Source of the DNA: Chloroflexota bacterium
GTDB taxonomy: Bacteria; Chloroflexota; Dormibacteria; Dormibacterales; Dormibacteraceae
Assembly (NCBI GenBank): GCA_005881275.1
Contig: VBEF01000075.1
Coordinates: 1-42,264 of the forward strand
Direction: 5' to 3'
DNA length: 42,264 nucleotides
Every line of letters starts with the position of its first letter. Position 1 is the first letter of the stretch. Position numbers and translations under genes: made by a program. Positions 1-6,563 of the stretch are shown here, one piece after another. Under the pieces are notes generated by a model. The model did no database searches, had not been told where the DNA came from, and saw only the letters and a program-made list of their open reading frames with translations.

Positions 1-1301
1 TGCTGGCTCGCATGGAGCAGTACGTCGCGTCGCACGAGGTCTACACGCAGGATGTTTTTGCCTGCGCCGACCCTCGTTTTCGGCTCCGAGTGCGCGTCGT
101 CACAGAGCTGGCATGGCACAGCCTTTTCGCCCGCAACCTGTTCATCCGCCCGAACGCGGACGAGCTGATGAACTTCGAGCCCGACTTCACGGTCATCGCT
201 CTCCCGTCCTTCAATGCGGAGCCCGAACGAGACGGCACGCACAGCGAGACATTCATCCTGGTCAACCTCGGCCGGAGGATCGTGATCATCGGCGGCACCG
301 GTTACGCGGGGGAAATCAAGAAGTCGATCTTCACCGCGCTCAACTATCTGCTCCCCGCCCAGAACGTCTTTCCGATGCACTGCTCGGCCAACACCGATCA
401 GAACGGTTCGGACGTGGCGCTTTTCTTCGGGCTGAGCGGAACGGGCAAGACGACGCTCTCGGCCGATCCGTCACGTCGACTGATCGGGGATGACGAGCAC
501 GGATGGAGCGACCGCGGCATCTTCAACTTCGAGGGTGGTTGCTATGCGAAGACAATCCGCATCCACAAAGACTCCGAGCCGGAAATCTACGCGGCAACCG
601 AGAGCTTCGGCACGATCCTAGAAAACGTCGTTTACGACGCGCGCACGCGCGTACCGGATTACGACTCCGATGCGAAGACCGAGAACACGCGCGCGGCCTA
701 CCCCATCGATCTGATCCCGAATGCGGTGCTGACCGGCATGGGCAGCCATCCGCACAACATCATGTTTCTCTCGGCCGATGCCTACGGGGTGCTTCCGCCG
801 GTCGCGAGGCTGGACGAAGACCAGATCCGGCACTACTTCCTGAGTGGATACACCGCCAAGGTGGCCGGCACCGAGCGCGGTGTGACGGAGCCCGAGCCGA
901 TCTTCAGCACCTGCTTCGCGGCACCGTTCCTGGTGCTGCCTCCAGAGCGCTACGCCGACATGCTGATCGAGCGCGTGAAGCGGCACCACGTCGAGGTCTG
1001 GATGCTGAACACCGGATGGGTGGGTGGCCGATACGGCGTGGGCGAGCGGATGTCGATCGCGCACACGCGCGCGATCGTGCGCGCGGTCCTGGAAGGCGAT
1101 CTGCGCGGCGTTTCGACCCACATCGACCCGATCTTCGGCCTGCACATTCCGAACCGGATTCCGGGCGTGCCGCGCGAGGTCCTTGACACGCGGGACAGCT
1201 GGCCCAATCCTGAGGACTACGACCGCCAGGCGCAGAAGCTCAAAGATATGTTCGAGCGGAACATCCATATGATCGGCAAGAGCGCGTCCTCCGCCGGTTA
1301 G
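1..1301 (+). CDS. pckA: Phosphoenolpyruvate carboxykinase (ATP), 5'-truncated by window edge
   Basis: Converts oxaloacetate plus ATP to phosphoenolpyruvate and CO2, the entry step of gluconeogenesis, in the cytosol. The reading frame is open from the first base, and codons before the first internal ATG (12) already fit the family, so the real start lies upstream. Numbering from that ATG, the kinase-1a P-loop GLSGTGKTTLSAD is at about 140-152. The following RLIGDDEHGW (157-165) carries the metal-binding acidic residues, and GYAGEIKKS (98-106) is the conserved substrate-binding lysine region. The visible 429 residues are about 100 short of the usual 520-540, which fits a missing N-terminus. The gene ends directly against the next start codon. 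Family assignment is very secure; the GTP-type enzyme is excluded by the P-loop context. Confidence 0.96.
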   Translation, partial: LARMEQYVASHEVYTQDVFACADPRFRLRVRVVTELAWHSLFARNLFIRPNADELMNFEPDFTVIALPSFNAEPERDGTHSETFILVNLGRRIVIIGGTGYAGEIKKSIFTALNYLLPAQNVFPMHCSANTDQNGSDVALFFGLSGTGKTTLSADPSRRLIGDDEHGWSDRGIFNFEGGCYAKTIRIHKDSEPEIYAATESFGTILENVVYDARTRVPDYDSDAKTENTRAAYPIDLIPNAVLTGMGSHPHNIMFLSADAYGVLPPVARLDEDQIRHYFLSGYTAKVAGTERGVTEPEPIFSTCFAAPFLVLPPERYADMLIERVKRHHVEVWMLNTGWVGGRYGVGERMSIAHTRAIVRAVLEGDLRGVSTHIDPIFGLHIPNRIPGVPREVLDTRDSWPNPEDYDRQAQKLKDMFERNIHMIGKSASSAG

Positions 1302-1670
1302 TTGCGAGCCGCGATAGTAGGCAGCCGGCACTTCTCGGATCTGGCTCGCGTCACCGAGTACGTGAAGTCGCTCCCGCCCCGGGCCTCGATCATCACCGGA
1401 AGCGCAAGCGGTGTCGACGCGGCGGCGACCAAGGCCGCGCGCGAGAAGGGCATTCCGGTCCAGGTCCTCCCGGCATCGTTCGATGAACTGGCCGACCCAA
1501 ACAAAGCGGCCGCGCGGAACCAGCGCCTGGTCGACTCATGTGATGTCCTCGTGGCGTTTTGGGACGGCAGCTCGAAAGGCACGCGGTCCACTGTGGAGCG
1601 AGCGCTGGATTCGGGCAAAGAGGTCCACGTCTTTGTAGTGAGAGGAGTCGGCGAAGCCGACCCGCCCTGA
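1302..1670 (+). CDS. SLOG-fold (YspA/DUF2493-like) putative nucleotide-binding protein
   Basis: A 122-aa single-domain protein starting with TTG immediately after the pckA stop codon. Visible SLOG/Rossmann-like hallmarks are GSR near the N-terminus (7-9), SGVD-type glycine-rich segment ITGSASGVDAA (30-41), RNQRLVDSCDVLVAFWDG (about 73-90) and SKGTRSTVERA. These match the YspA-like branch of the SLOG superfamily, whose members bind nucleotides or nucleotide-derived ligands. The actual ligand is unknown. The close spacing suggests co-transcription with pckA, but no functional link is evident. The frame extends to a GEADPP tail without clear homology. Confidence 0.75.
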   Translation: MRAAIVGSRHFSDLARVTEYVKSLPPRASIITGSASGVDAAATKAAREKGIPVQVLPASFDELADPNKAAARNQRLVDSCDVLVAFWDGSSKGTRSTVERALDSGKEVHVFVVRGVGEADPP

Positions 1671-1726
1671 CGGCCGCGCGCCGCTGCTCACCTTCCGGCT
1701 CAAGAGCTTGCAAGTTTGTCGCTGAC

Positions 1727-1732
1727 TAAGAT
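1727..1732 (+). promoter_or_regulatory. -10 element TAAGAT for leaderless moaD
   Basis: TAAGAT lies exactly six bases before the GTG start of moaD. This places the expected transcription start on the start codon itself. No Shine-Dalgarno sequence is visible between it and the start. No convincing -35 is visible. Confidence 0.5.
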
Positions 1733-1738
1733 GGCCTT

Positions 1739-1999
1739 GTGGCGGTGGCGATCGGGGTTCGAGTGCGGTTGTTCGCGCGATTGCGCGAGCAGGCAGGCTT
1801 CGAGACCGAAGCTCTCGAGGTGGCTCCAGGTTCGACCCTCGGGGATGTTTACGACAACCTTCGCCGCAACCATCCCGCCCTTGAGCCCAACCGCGACGTG
1901 GTCCGCGGCGCCGTCAATCAGGAGTTCAGCGACTGGGACACCGTCGTGTCACAAGGGGATGAGGTCGCTTTCATCCCGCCCGTCAGCGGAGGGTTCTGA
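1739..1999 (+). CDS. moaD: MoaD-like molybdopterin synthase sulfur carrier
   Basis: Small (86 aa) ubiquitin-fold sulfur carrier that, as a C-terminal thiocarboxylate, donates sulfur to precursor Z during molybdopterin synthesis by the MoaD-MoaE complex. The length, the N-terminal VRLFARLREQAG strand and the C-terminal DEVAFIPPVSGG segment are typical. The GTG start at 1739 is favoured by the adjacent -10. The odd feature is that the protein ends in Gly-Gly-Phe and not Gly-Gly, so the terminal Phe would have to be removed before activation, or the carrier works differently. It abuts moaE with no gap. Confidence 0.88.
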   Translation: MAVAIGVRVRLFARLREQAGFETEALEVAPGSTLGDVYDNLRRNHPALEPNRDVVRGAVNQEFSDWDTVVSQGDEVAFIPPVSGGF

Positions 2000-2425
2000 G
2001 TGCGCTACGACGTGACGACGGGCCCCATCGACGCTCGTGAGCTGGAGGCGGCCGTCGCCCACCCCGGCGCGGGGGCGATCTGCACCTTCACCGGCATCGT
2101 CCGCGACAACTCACGCGGACAGAGCGTGACCCATCTCGACTACGAGGCCTTTGCCGAGATGGCCGTCCCCCAGATGCGCCACATCGGCCAGGAGATCAAG
2201 GACCGCTGGCCCGGAGCCCGCGTGGCGATGGCCCACAGGACCGGAAAGCTGGAGGTGGGCGAGGTTTCGGTCGTGGTTTGCGTCTCTGCCCCCCATCGAG
2301 AGGAGGCCATCGCGGCGTGCAAATGGGGCATCGACACGCTCAAGGAATCGGTGCCGATCTGGAAGAAAGAGCACGCCGCCGACGGGACCTACTGGATCGA
2401 GGGAGACGCAGCCAAGCCCGCCTGA
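2000..2425 (+). CDS. moaE: Molybdopterin synthase catalytic subunit MoaE
   Basis: Large subunit of molybdopterin synthase (141 aa). It inserts two sulfurs from MoaD thiocarboxylate into cyclic pyranopterin monophosphate to make molybdopterin in the cytosol. Family features seen are GAICTFTGIVRD (26-37), LDYEAFAEMA (47-56), the His-Arg-x-Gly-x-Leu-x-x-Gly-Glu stretch at about 81-90, and the KESVPIWKKE segment near residue 120 with the catalytic lysines. The GTG start follows the moaD TGA with no gap, so the pair is translationally coupled. Other molybdenum cofactor genes are absent from the window. Confidence 0.95.
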   Translation: MRYDVTTGPIDARELEAAVAHPGAGAICTFTGIVRDNSRGQSVTHLDYEAFAEMAVPQMRHIGQEIKDRWPGARVAMAHRTGKLEVGEVSVVVCVSAPHREEAIAACKWGIDTLKESVPIWKKEHAADGTYWIEGDAAKPA

Positions 2426-2537
2426 ACAAAATTCAGGTATCCAGACCGCCCATAAGTAGGTAGTTCTCCCGATGTCTGCGTCTGCGATTCAGGCAAAGCT
2501 GCTTGCATCAGATTCCACCCGGAGGAGGTCGACAAAA

Positions 2538-2753
2538 ATGCAGGCAAGACTCGAGATTCAGCGGTGTTCGGTGGTTCGGATCCTGGTCGCGTTCGGTGTC
2601 GCGGCGGCGCTTCTCATCGGACTGCAGCTTGGTTACGCGCTCAAGGCCACGACAGTAATCAGCGGCCCTTCGCGAGTCGTCGTCGTCAGCGCGCAGCCGT
2701 CGGCGCAAGACGACAACCGCTGCGTCTTCATCAACCGCGTCAAGGCCTGCTGA
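2538..2753 (+). CDS. Small single-pass membrane protein, unknown function
   Basis: A 71-aa protein with a basic N-terminus, one hydrophobic segment (about 14-32, ILVAFGVAAALLIGLQLGYAL) and a short polar tail with two cysteines (CVFINRVKAC end). I chose the ATG at 2538 over an in-frame ATG at 2472 because GGAGGAGGT ends eight bases before it, the strongest Shine-Dalgarno in this region. The tail would be periplasmic or extracellular if the N-terminus is inside. I do not recognise a family. It converges on the O-methyltransferase gene across a strong hairpin. Confidence 0.6.
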   Translation: MQARLEIQRCSVVRILVAFGVAAALLIGLQLGYALKATTVISGPSRVVVVSAQPSAQDDNRCVFINRVKAC

Positions 2754-2769
2754 CGATTTCGGGTGGCGA

Positions 2770-2794
2770 GTCCGGGGCCTGACCGGCCCCGGAC
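2770..2794. terminator. Bidirectional hairpin between convergent genes
   Basis: Perfect 10-bp stem (GTCCGGGGCC/GGCCCCGGAC) with a TGACC loop between two convergent genes. No T-tract follows on either side, so it resembles a GC-rich terminator or transcript-end stabiliser and not a classical intrinsic terminator. Confidence 0.5.
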
Positions 2795-2803
2795 CTCCCG
2801 GGC

Positions 2804-3448
2804 TCAGTCTTTGACCCTCGCGATCGACACCCCGTCACGGACCGGGATAACCACGCTTTCCAGGCGCGGATGCTTGGCCACGAGCTCGTTGAAGTGGGCA
2901 ACGTTACGCGCCTGCTGGTTCTTCGGCCGTACGACCTCACCCTGCCGGAGCGCGTTGTCCGCCATGAGCAGCGCGCCGGGCTGGAGCCGGTCCAGGCACA
3001 GCTCCAATGCCCGCCGAGTCATGTCCTCGGAGGGAAACACGTTCAGCAGGTCAATGAAACAAGCGTCGAATCGCTCGTCGAGCTTTTCCAATCCCCCGAC
3101 CGCGTCCTGCTCCAGGACGAGGGCCTGCTTCTCGAGGCCGGCGTCGGTGAAGTTCGCGCGGGCTCGCTCCGCGCGCTTGTGGTCGACCTCGAAGGTCGTC
3201 AGCGACCCACCTTCGCTGCCGCGCAGCAGCCAGATGCCGCTGTAGCCGATGGCCGTCCCCAGCTCCAGGATTCGCTTGGCGCCGGCGATCTTGACCAGGA
3301 GATAGAGCAGCATGCCCTCGTGCGCGTCGACGATTGGGATGTTCTCGCGATGCGCCTCCTCTTCCATGCGCGCCAGCACGCGATCGCGCTTCGGCAAGAG
3401 CCCATCCATGTATTCCTGCAGCTCGTCTGTCACTTCAACGGTTCTCAT
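2804..3448 (-). CDS. Class I SAM-dependent O-methyltransferase (Methyltransf_3 type)
   Basis: A 214-aa soluble methyltransferase of the catechol/caffeoyl-CoA O-methyltransferase-like family. The SAM-binding motif I is KRILELGTAIGYSG (58-71). The acidic end of strand 2 is TTFEVD (about 84-89), and a DACFIDLLN-type strand 4 (about 127-135) supplies the metal/catalytic aspartate region. The order of motifs and the length are normal. The real substrate cannot be told. The start ATG lies inside the 3' end of the upstream gene (14-base overlap), so the two minus-strand genes form an operon. Confidence 0.85.
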   Translation of the reverse strand: MRTVEVTDELQEYMDGLLPKRDRVLARMEEEAHRENIPIVDAHEGMLLYLLVKIAGAKRILELGTAIGYSGIWLLRGSEGGSLTTFEVDHKRAERARANFTDAGLEKQALVLEQDAVGGLEKLDERFDACFIDLLNVFPSEDMTRRALELCLDRLQPGALLMADNALRQGEVVRPKNQQARNVAHFNELVAKHPRLESVVIPVRDGVSIARVKD

Positions 3449-3881
3449 CGCGACTCCTCAAGAACTGCTCGAGCAGCGGCTGGAGCATGACGACGTACAA
3501 AGCCATGCACTCCACAGTGTGGCGGAGAACAGCGTCGTCAAGCCGCGCGGCGGGAAGCGTCTCGTAAAGCCTCGACCAACCCCGGTCCCATGGCTCGAGC
3601 TCGGCGTGCGGCAGGCTCGCCTTGACCTCCACCATGCGCGAACGGAAGTAGGCAAACGCGGCCTGGTTCTCGTCAGCAGAGGCTTCGAAGTGGAGCCCGA
3701 CCTCGATGCGACCCGCTCCAGTGTGGTGCCAGGCCTCGAAGTGGAACGCGGGCTCCCCGAAGTGAACCTTCATGAGCCGTCCGCGCCCGCGCGCGCTGCG
3801 GAACGTCCGCAGCCCGGGTGGCAGGCCGGCTTTCAGGCCTTTCCGCAGCCCGCCGAAGAAGTCAGATGGAGAGAGCAACAT
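3435..3881 (-). CDS. Conserved-looking hypothetical protein
   Basis: A 148-aa soluble protein that I do not recognise. It contains no signal peptide or membrane segment. Features are a basic N-terminus, a His/Glu/Trp-rich middle (FHFEAWHHTGAGRIEVGLHFEA, about 47-68) and a leucine-rich C-terminal helix ending in LLEQFLRSR. It overlaps the start of the downstream O-methyltransferase by 14 bases, so co-expression is likely. The histidines could serve a metal site, but this is only a guess from composition. Confidence 0.55.
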   Translation of the reverse strand: MLLSPSDFFGGLRKGLKAGLPPGLRTFRSARGRGRLMKVHFGEPAFHFEAWHHTGAGRIEVGLHFEASADENQAAFAYFRSRMVEVKASLPHAELEPWDRGWSRLYETLPAARLDDAVLRHTVECMALYVVMLQPLLEQFLRSRDENR

Positions 3882-3949
3882 TTATCGGTAGACGAGGTGG
3901 GGATGTAGGCCGGATCTATTCCGGCCGTCTCCCGAGCGTAACTTCCAGA

Positions 3950-4075
3950 CGCCTCCCAGACATGGCATGCCATGGAGGCGGCCCGCGGGGGAGGCCTGCC
4001 TCACCCGCGAATCCCCTCCCAGACATGGCGTGCCATGGAGGGGGCCCGCGGGGGAGGCCTGCCTCACCCGCGAAT
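3950..4075. repeat. Two tandem 63-bp units, each with two hairpins
   Basis: Copies at 3952-4012 and 4015-4075 match at 59 of 61 positions. Each unit holds hairpin A (3950-3980 and 4013-4043), with a 7-bp outer stem and an inner CATGGC/GCCATG stem. Each also holds hairpin B (3984-4009 and 4047-4072), CGCGGG-g-GAGGC-ct-GCCTC-a-CCCGCG. Position 3951/3979 is a G-C pair in copy 1 and a C-G pair (4014/4042) in copy 2, so pairing is kept. The only other change is in the loop (A3967 to G4030). The element ends 25 bases before the probable clpP start. Confidence 0.85.
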
Positions 4076-4100
4076 GCTTTCTCGTAAGCTGCCATCCAGA

Positions 4101-4721
4101 TTGGCTTACGTACCAACCGTCGTCGAGAACGAAGGCGGCAACCGCGAGCGGACTTTCGACATCTACTCTCGGCTGCTCAGAGACCGGATCATCCTGATCG
4201 GCCGCCCGATCGACGACGTCGTCGCCAACCTGGTTGTCGCTCAGCTCATGTACCTGGCGGCTGACGACCCGGAGAAGGAGATCCAGATCTACATCAACTC
4301 TCCCGGCGGCGCTGTCACCGCGGGCCTCGCCATCTACGACACGATGCAGTATGTCCGGGCGCCCATCTCGACCGTATGCATCGGCCGTGCCGCGAGCTTT
4401 GGCACCGTGGTGTTGATGGCGGGGGCGAAAGGCAAGCGGTTCTCCCTGCCTAGCGCCTCGATCCACATGCACCAACCCCTCATCGGGGGCAAGGGACTCC
4501 AGGGTCAAGCCAGCGACCTGGACATCCACGCCCGGGAGATCATCCGGATCCGGACGGTACTCAACGAGCTCATCGCCTTGCACACGGGCCAGCCCTTGGA
4601 GCGCGTCGAGCGCGATACCGACCGTGACTACTTCCTCTCGCCGGAGGAGGCAGTCGAGTACGGGCTGATCGACGGCATCATCGAGCAGACGCGTGTGCCG
4701 GTTCTGGCGACCCCCAAGTAA
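4101..4721 (+). CDS. clpP: ATP-dependent Clp protease proteolytic subunit
   Basis: Serine peptidase forming the double-heptamer chamber that degrades substrates delivered by Clp ATPases. From the TTG start it is 206 aa, normal for the family. Visible are the N-terminal axial loop/handle start ([16 protein letters not shown], about 16-31), INSPGG (about 66-71), the nucleophile Ser in GRAASFG, the catalytic His in HMHQP and the Asp in RDTDRD. The frame is open further upstream, with an ATG at 4074 at the edge of the tandem repeat. I prefer TTG 4101 because [10 protein letters not shown] fits ClpP N-termini and TAAGCT (4085-4090) lies ten bases upstream. No clpX or second clpP is adjacent. Its 3' end overlaps the convergent glycosyltransferase gene by 44 bases. 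Confidence 0.93.
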   Translation: MAYVPTVVENEGGNRERTFDIYSRLLRDRIILIGRPIDDVVANLVVAQLMYLAADDPEKEIQIYINSPGGAVTAGLAIYDTMQYVRAPISTVCIGRAASFGTVVLMAGAKGKRFSLPSASIHMHQPLIGGKGLQGQASDLDIHAREIIRIRTVLNELIALHTGQPLERVERDTDRDYFLSPEEAVEYGLIDGIIEQTRVPVLATPK

Positions 4722-5829
4722 GGAGACCGGACGCCCGCAGGCAGACCCAGCCGACCCCGATCACGCCGATGATGGTCGGGACGGGTGGCGCGATCAACGC
4801 GGCGGCCAGCGCCACCACCGACAGGCCCAGCCACTCCCACCAACGTGCCTCTCCCCAGACCGCGAGCCCCAGCGCCACCAGAACGAGGTCAGCCGGCAGA
4901 GCATGCGGCGCCGCCAGCACCCCGCCCGCTATGAGGATCGCCGCGGCCGGCTGAAACTGGTCACGGCGCATCCTGGCCAGGGCGACCACCCCGATCACCG
5001 CCAGGGCGGTCAGCGTTGCAAGGACAACGCCCTGCATCGCAGCGGGAAGCAGAACGGCGAGGTGGGGCAGGTCGACCTCGCGGGCACCCGCCTGCACGGT
5101 GGATCGGGTCTGGCCGAGCCAGTCAAGGATCCAGTGGGGGTTGAGGATCAATGTCGGAACCAGGAGGGCCGCCCCCGCTGTCGCCCAGCCGGCGATGACC
5201 GTCCACCGGCGGGCCAGGACCAGGGTCACCCCGAGCGGCAGCACCAGCTGGGGCTTCATGAGGGTCAGGCCAAGGGTCAGACCGGCGAGATACGGACGCG
5301 ACCAGAGAGCGATCGCCCCGCCAACGCCCAGGACGACGACGCCGTCGAGCTGGGCGTTGAGCAGCAACAATGCGGTCGGGATGCCGGCAAAGGCCGGCAA
5401 GAGCCCCTCCGGCGCTGCGCGCCATCTCCCCACAGATGGGGAGGAGCCAACTTTCGGCCGCGTCGCCAGGTAGAGGCCGGCACCGAGGCAGAGGAGGCCG
5501 AACAGGATCCACAGCCGCCCACCGAGGTCGGTTCCCAAGGCTGCGAACGGGACCGCGAGCAGCGCCACCCAGGCCGGGGCAAGGAAGGGCAGGATCCCGC
5601 CGATGCCGAGCGTCACCAGGTGGCGGCCGCCGGTTACGTGATCCTGGAACCGGGACTGAGCATGCAAGTCGTAGAGCTGCCCGGGATCGTCGACGATCAT
5701 CAAGGCTCCGGTGGCGAAGGCGGGCCAGTCAGAGTTGATTACGTCCTCGTTAGGCAAGATCGGATAGAGGACGAACGCCAGCGCGACGCCGAGCAGGGCG
5801 ATGTGGCCCCGCCACCGCCATCGAGTCAT
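4678..5829 (-). CDS. GT87-like (DUF2029) integral membrane glycosyltransferase
   Basis: A 383-aa polytopic membrane protein with roughly nine to ten hydrophobic segments. The first lumenal/periplasmic loop contains [13 protein letters not shown] and a following GQLYD motif, as in polyprenyl-phosphate-mannose-dependent GT87/DUF2029 enzymes. [16 protein letters not shown] (about 185-200) matches the conserved K-P segment of that family. It probably adds sugars from a lipid-linked donor to an envelope glycan. An insert around residues 125-145 ([16 protein letters not shown]) is encoded by a palindromic repeat and looks foreign to the fold. The start overlaps the stop of the upstream MBL gene (ATGA), so it ends a ligase-MBL-GT87 chain. 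Confidence 0.7.
   Translation of the reverse strand: MTRWRWRGHIALLGVALAFVLYPILPNEDVINSDWPAFATGALMIVDDPGQLYDLHAQSRFQDHVTGGRHLVTLGIGGILPFLAPAWVALLAVPFAALGTDLGGRLWILFGLLCLGAGLYLATRPKVGSSPSVGRWRAAPEGLLPAFAGIPTALLLLNAQLDGVVVLGVGGAIALWSRPYLAGLTLGLTLMKPQLVLPLGVTLVLARRWTVIAGWATAGAALLVPTLILNPHWILDWLGQTRSTVQAGAREVDLPHLAVLLPAAMQGVVLATLTALAVIGVVALARMRRDQFQPAAAILIAGGVLAAPHALPADLVLVALGLAVWGEARWWEWLGLSVVALAAALIAPPVPTIIGVIGVGWVCLRASGLLTWGSPEPAHASAR
5404..5446. repeat. Palindromic repeat inserted in-frame in the GT87 gene
   Basis: CCCTCC, then GGCGC-TGC-GCGCC, then CTCCCCA-CAGA-TGGGGAG: two adjacent hairpins, the second with a perfect 7-bp stem and tetraloop (5426-5443). Its plan matches the intergenic element at 37098-37134. 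Within the gene it is read through in frame. Confidence 0.65.
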
Positions 5830-6563
5830 ATCTCGACCGTCATACCGTCGCGCGCGGCCAGGACCTCGATGCCCAGCCGCTGCGTCATGTCCGCCGCGAT
5901 CTCCGGCGGGTTGGCGCGCCAGACGGTCATCCCGTAATGGGTCAGGAACGCCAGGCGTGGCTTTGCGTCGCGGATGATGCGCTCCGCGTCGGCAAGGCAG
6001 AGATGAGGCAGCTCGGCGCGGCAGTGCAGCAGGACGGTGTGGATCACCATCACATCGGCCTGATGCTGCTCGGCGATGCCGTCGTAGTAGGCGGAGTCCG
6101 TGATCCAGCCCAGCTTTTCACCGAAACGGAACCCATACGTTTCGGCCTGGTGGACATGACGGGCGCTCGTCATGAAGGTCACGCCGTTGACCGAGTACGA
6201 GGTCTCGGGCGCGAGCCGGATGATCTCTTGCGGAAACCGGCGCAAATACTTGAGCACGACTGGATCTTCATCTAGCGCGTCTGATGGGCAGAACAGCTTT
6301 CCGCGATGCGCGAAGCCGCCGTCCGTCATCGCTTCGATCATCACGTTCACATCGCCGCTGTGATCCAGGTGCCGGTGGCTGACCACGATCGCGTCAAGGG
6401 TTGTGAGATCGATCTCGCGCTTCGCGTACTGAACGACTGCGCCCGGGCCAGGGTCGAGGCTGATTCGAGTGTTGCCCTCCTCGATGAACAATCCACCGGA
6501 CGCTGCGACCTGCTTGGCCACCATGAACCTGGCGCCGGCGGTCCCCATGAACGTCAGCCTCAT
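5826..6563 (-). CDS. MBL-fold metallo-hydrolase (RNase Z-like branch)
   Basis: A 245-aa soluble metallo-beta-lactamase-fold enzyme. HRHLDH (63-68) is the canonical HxHxDH di-metal motif. GDVNVM follows, with further ligand candidates at TSARHVHQAETYGFR (about 132-146), the aspartate in ITDSAYYD and FLTHYG (about 213-218). The arrangement resembles RNase Z and cyclic-phosphodiesterase-like members, but it is shorter than RNase Z and the substrate is not evident. Its start overlaps the end of the DNA ligase gene by four bases (ATGA), which ties it to that operon and makes a nucleic-acid or nucleotide substrate plausible. Confidence 0.8.
   Translation of the reverse strand: MRLTFMGTAGARFMVAKQVAASGGLFIEEGNTRISLDPGPGAVVQYAKREIDLTTLDAIVVSHRHLDHSGDVNVMIEAMTDGGFAHRGKLFCPSDALDEDPVVLKYLRRFPQEIIRLAPETSYSVNGVTFMTSARHVHQAETYGFRFGEKLGWITDSAYYDGIAEQHQADVMVIHTVLLHCRAELPHLCLADAERIIRDAKPRLAFLTHYGMTVWRANPPEIAADMTQRLGIEVLAARDGMTVEI

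Noticed and set aside
2421-2437. CCTGAA-CAAAA-TTCAGG hairpin at the moaE stop codon as a terminator
   Set aside because: Only a 6-bp stem, no T-tract and the stem includes the stop codon; too weak to claim.
3882-4583. Open frames translating the tandem repeat as a repetitive protein ([16 protein letters not shown] units)
   Set aside because: The 63-bp period keeps frame by being a multiple of three. Hairpins and compensatory change explain the repeat better, and no start signal is seen.
4693-5937. 414-codon plus-strand frame opposite the GT87 gene
   Set aside because: Mirror frame of a convincing membrane protein; Gln/Arg/Gly-rich and without any motif.
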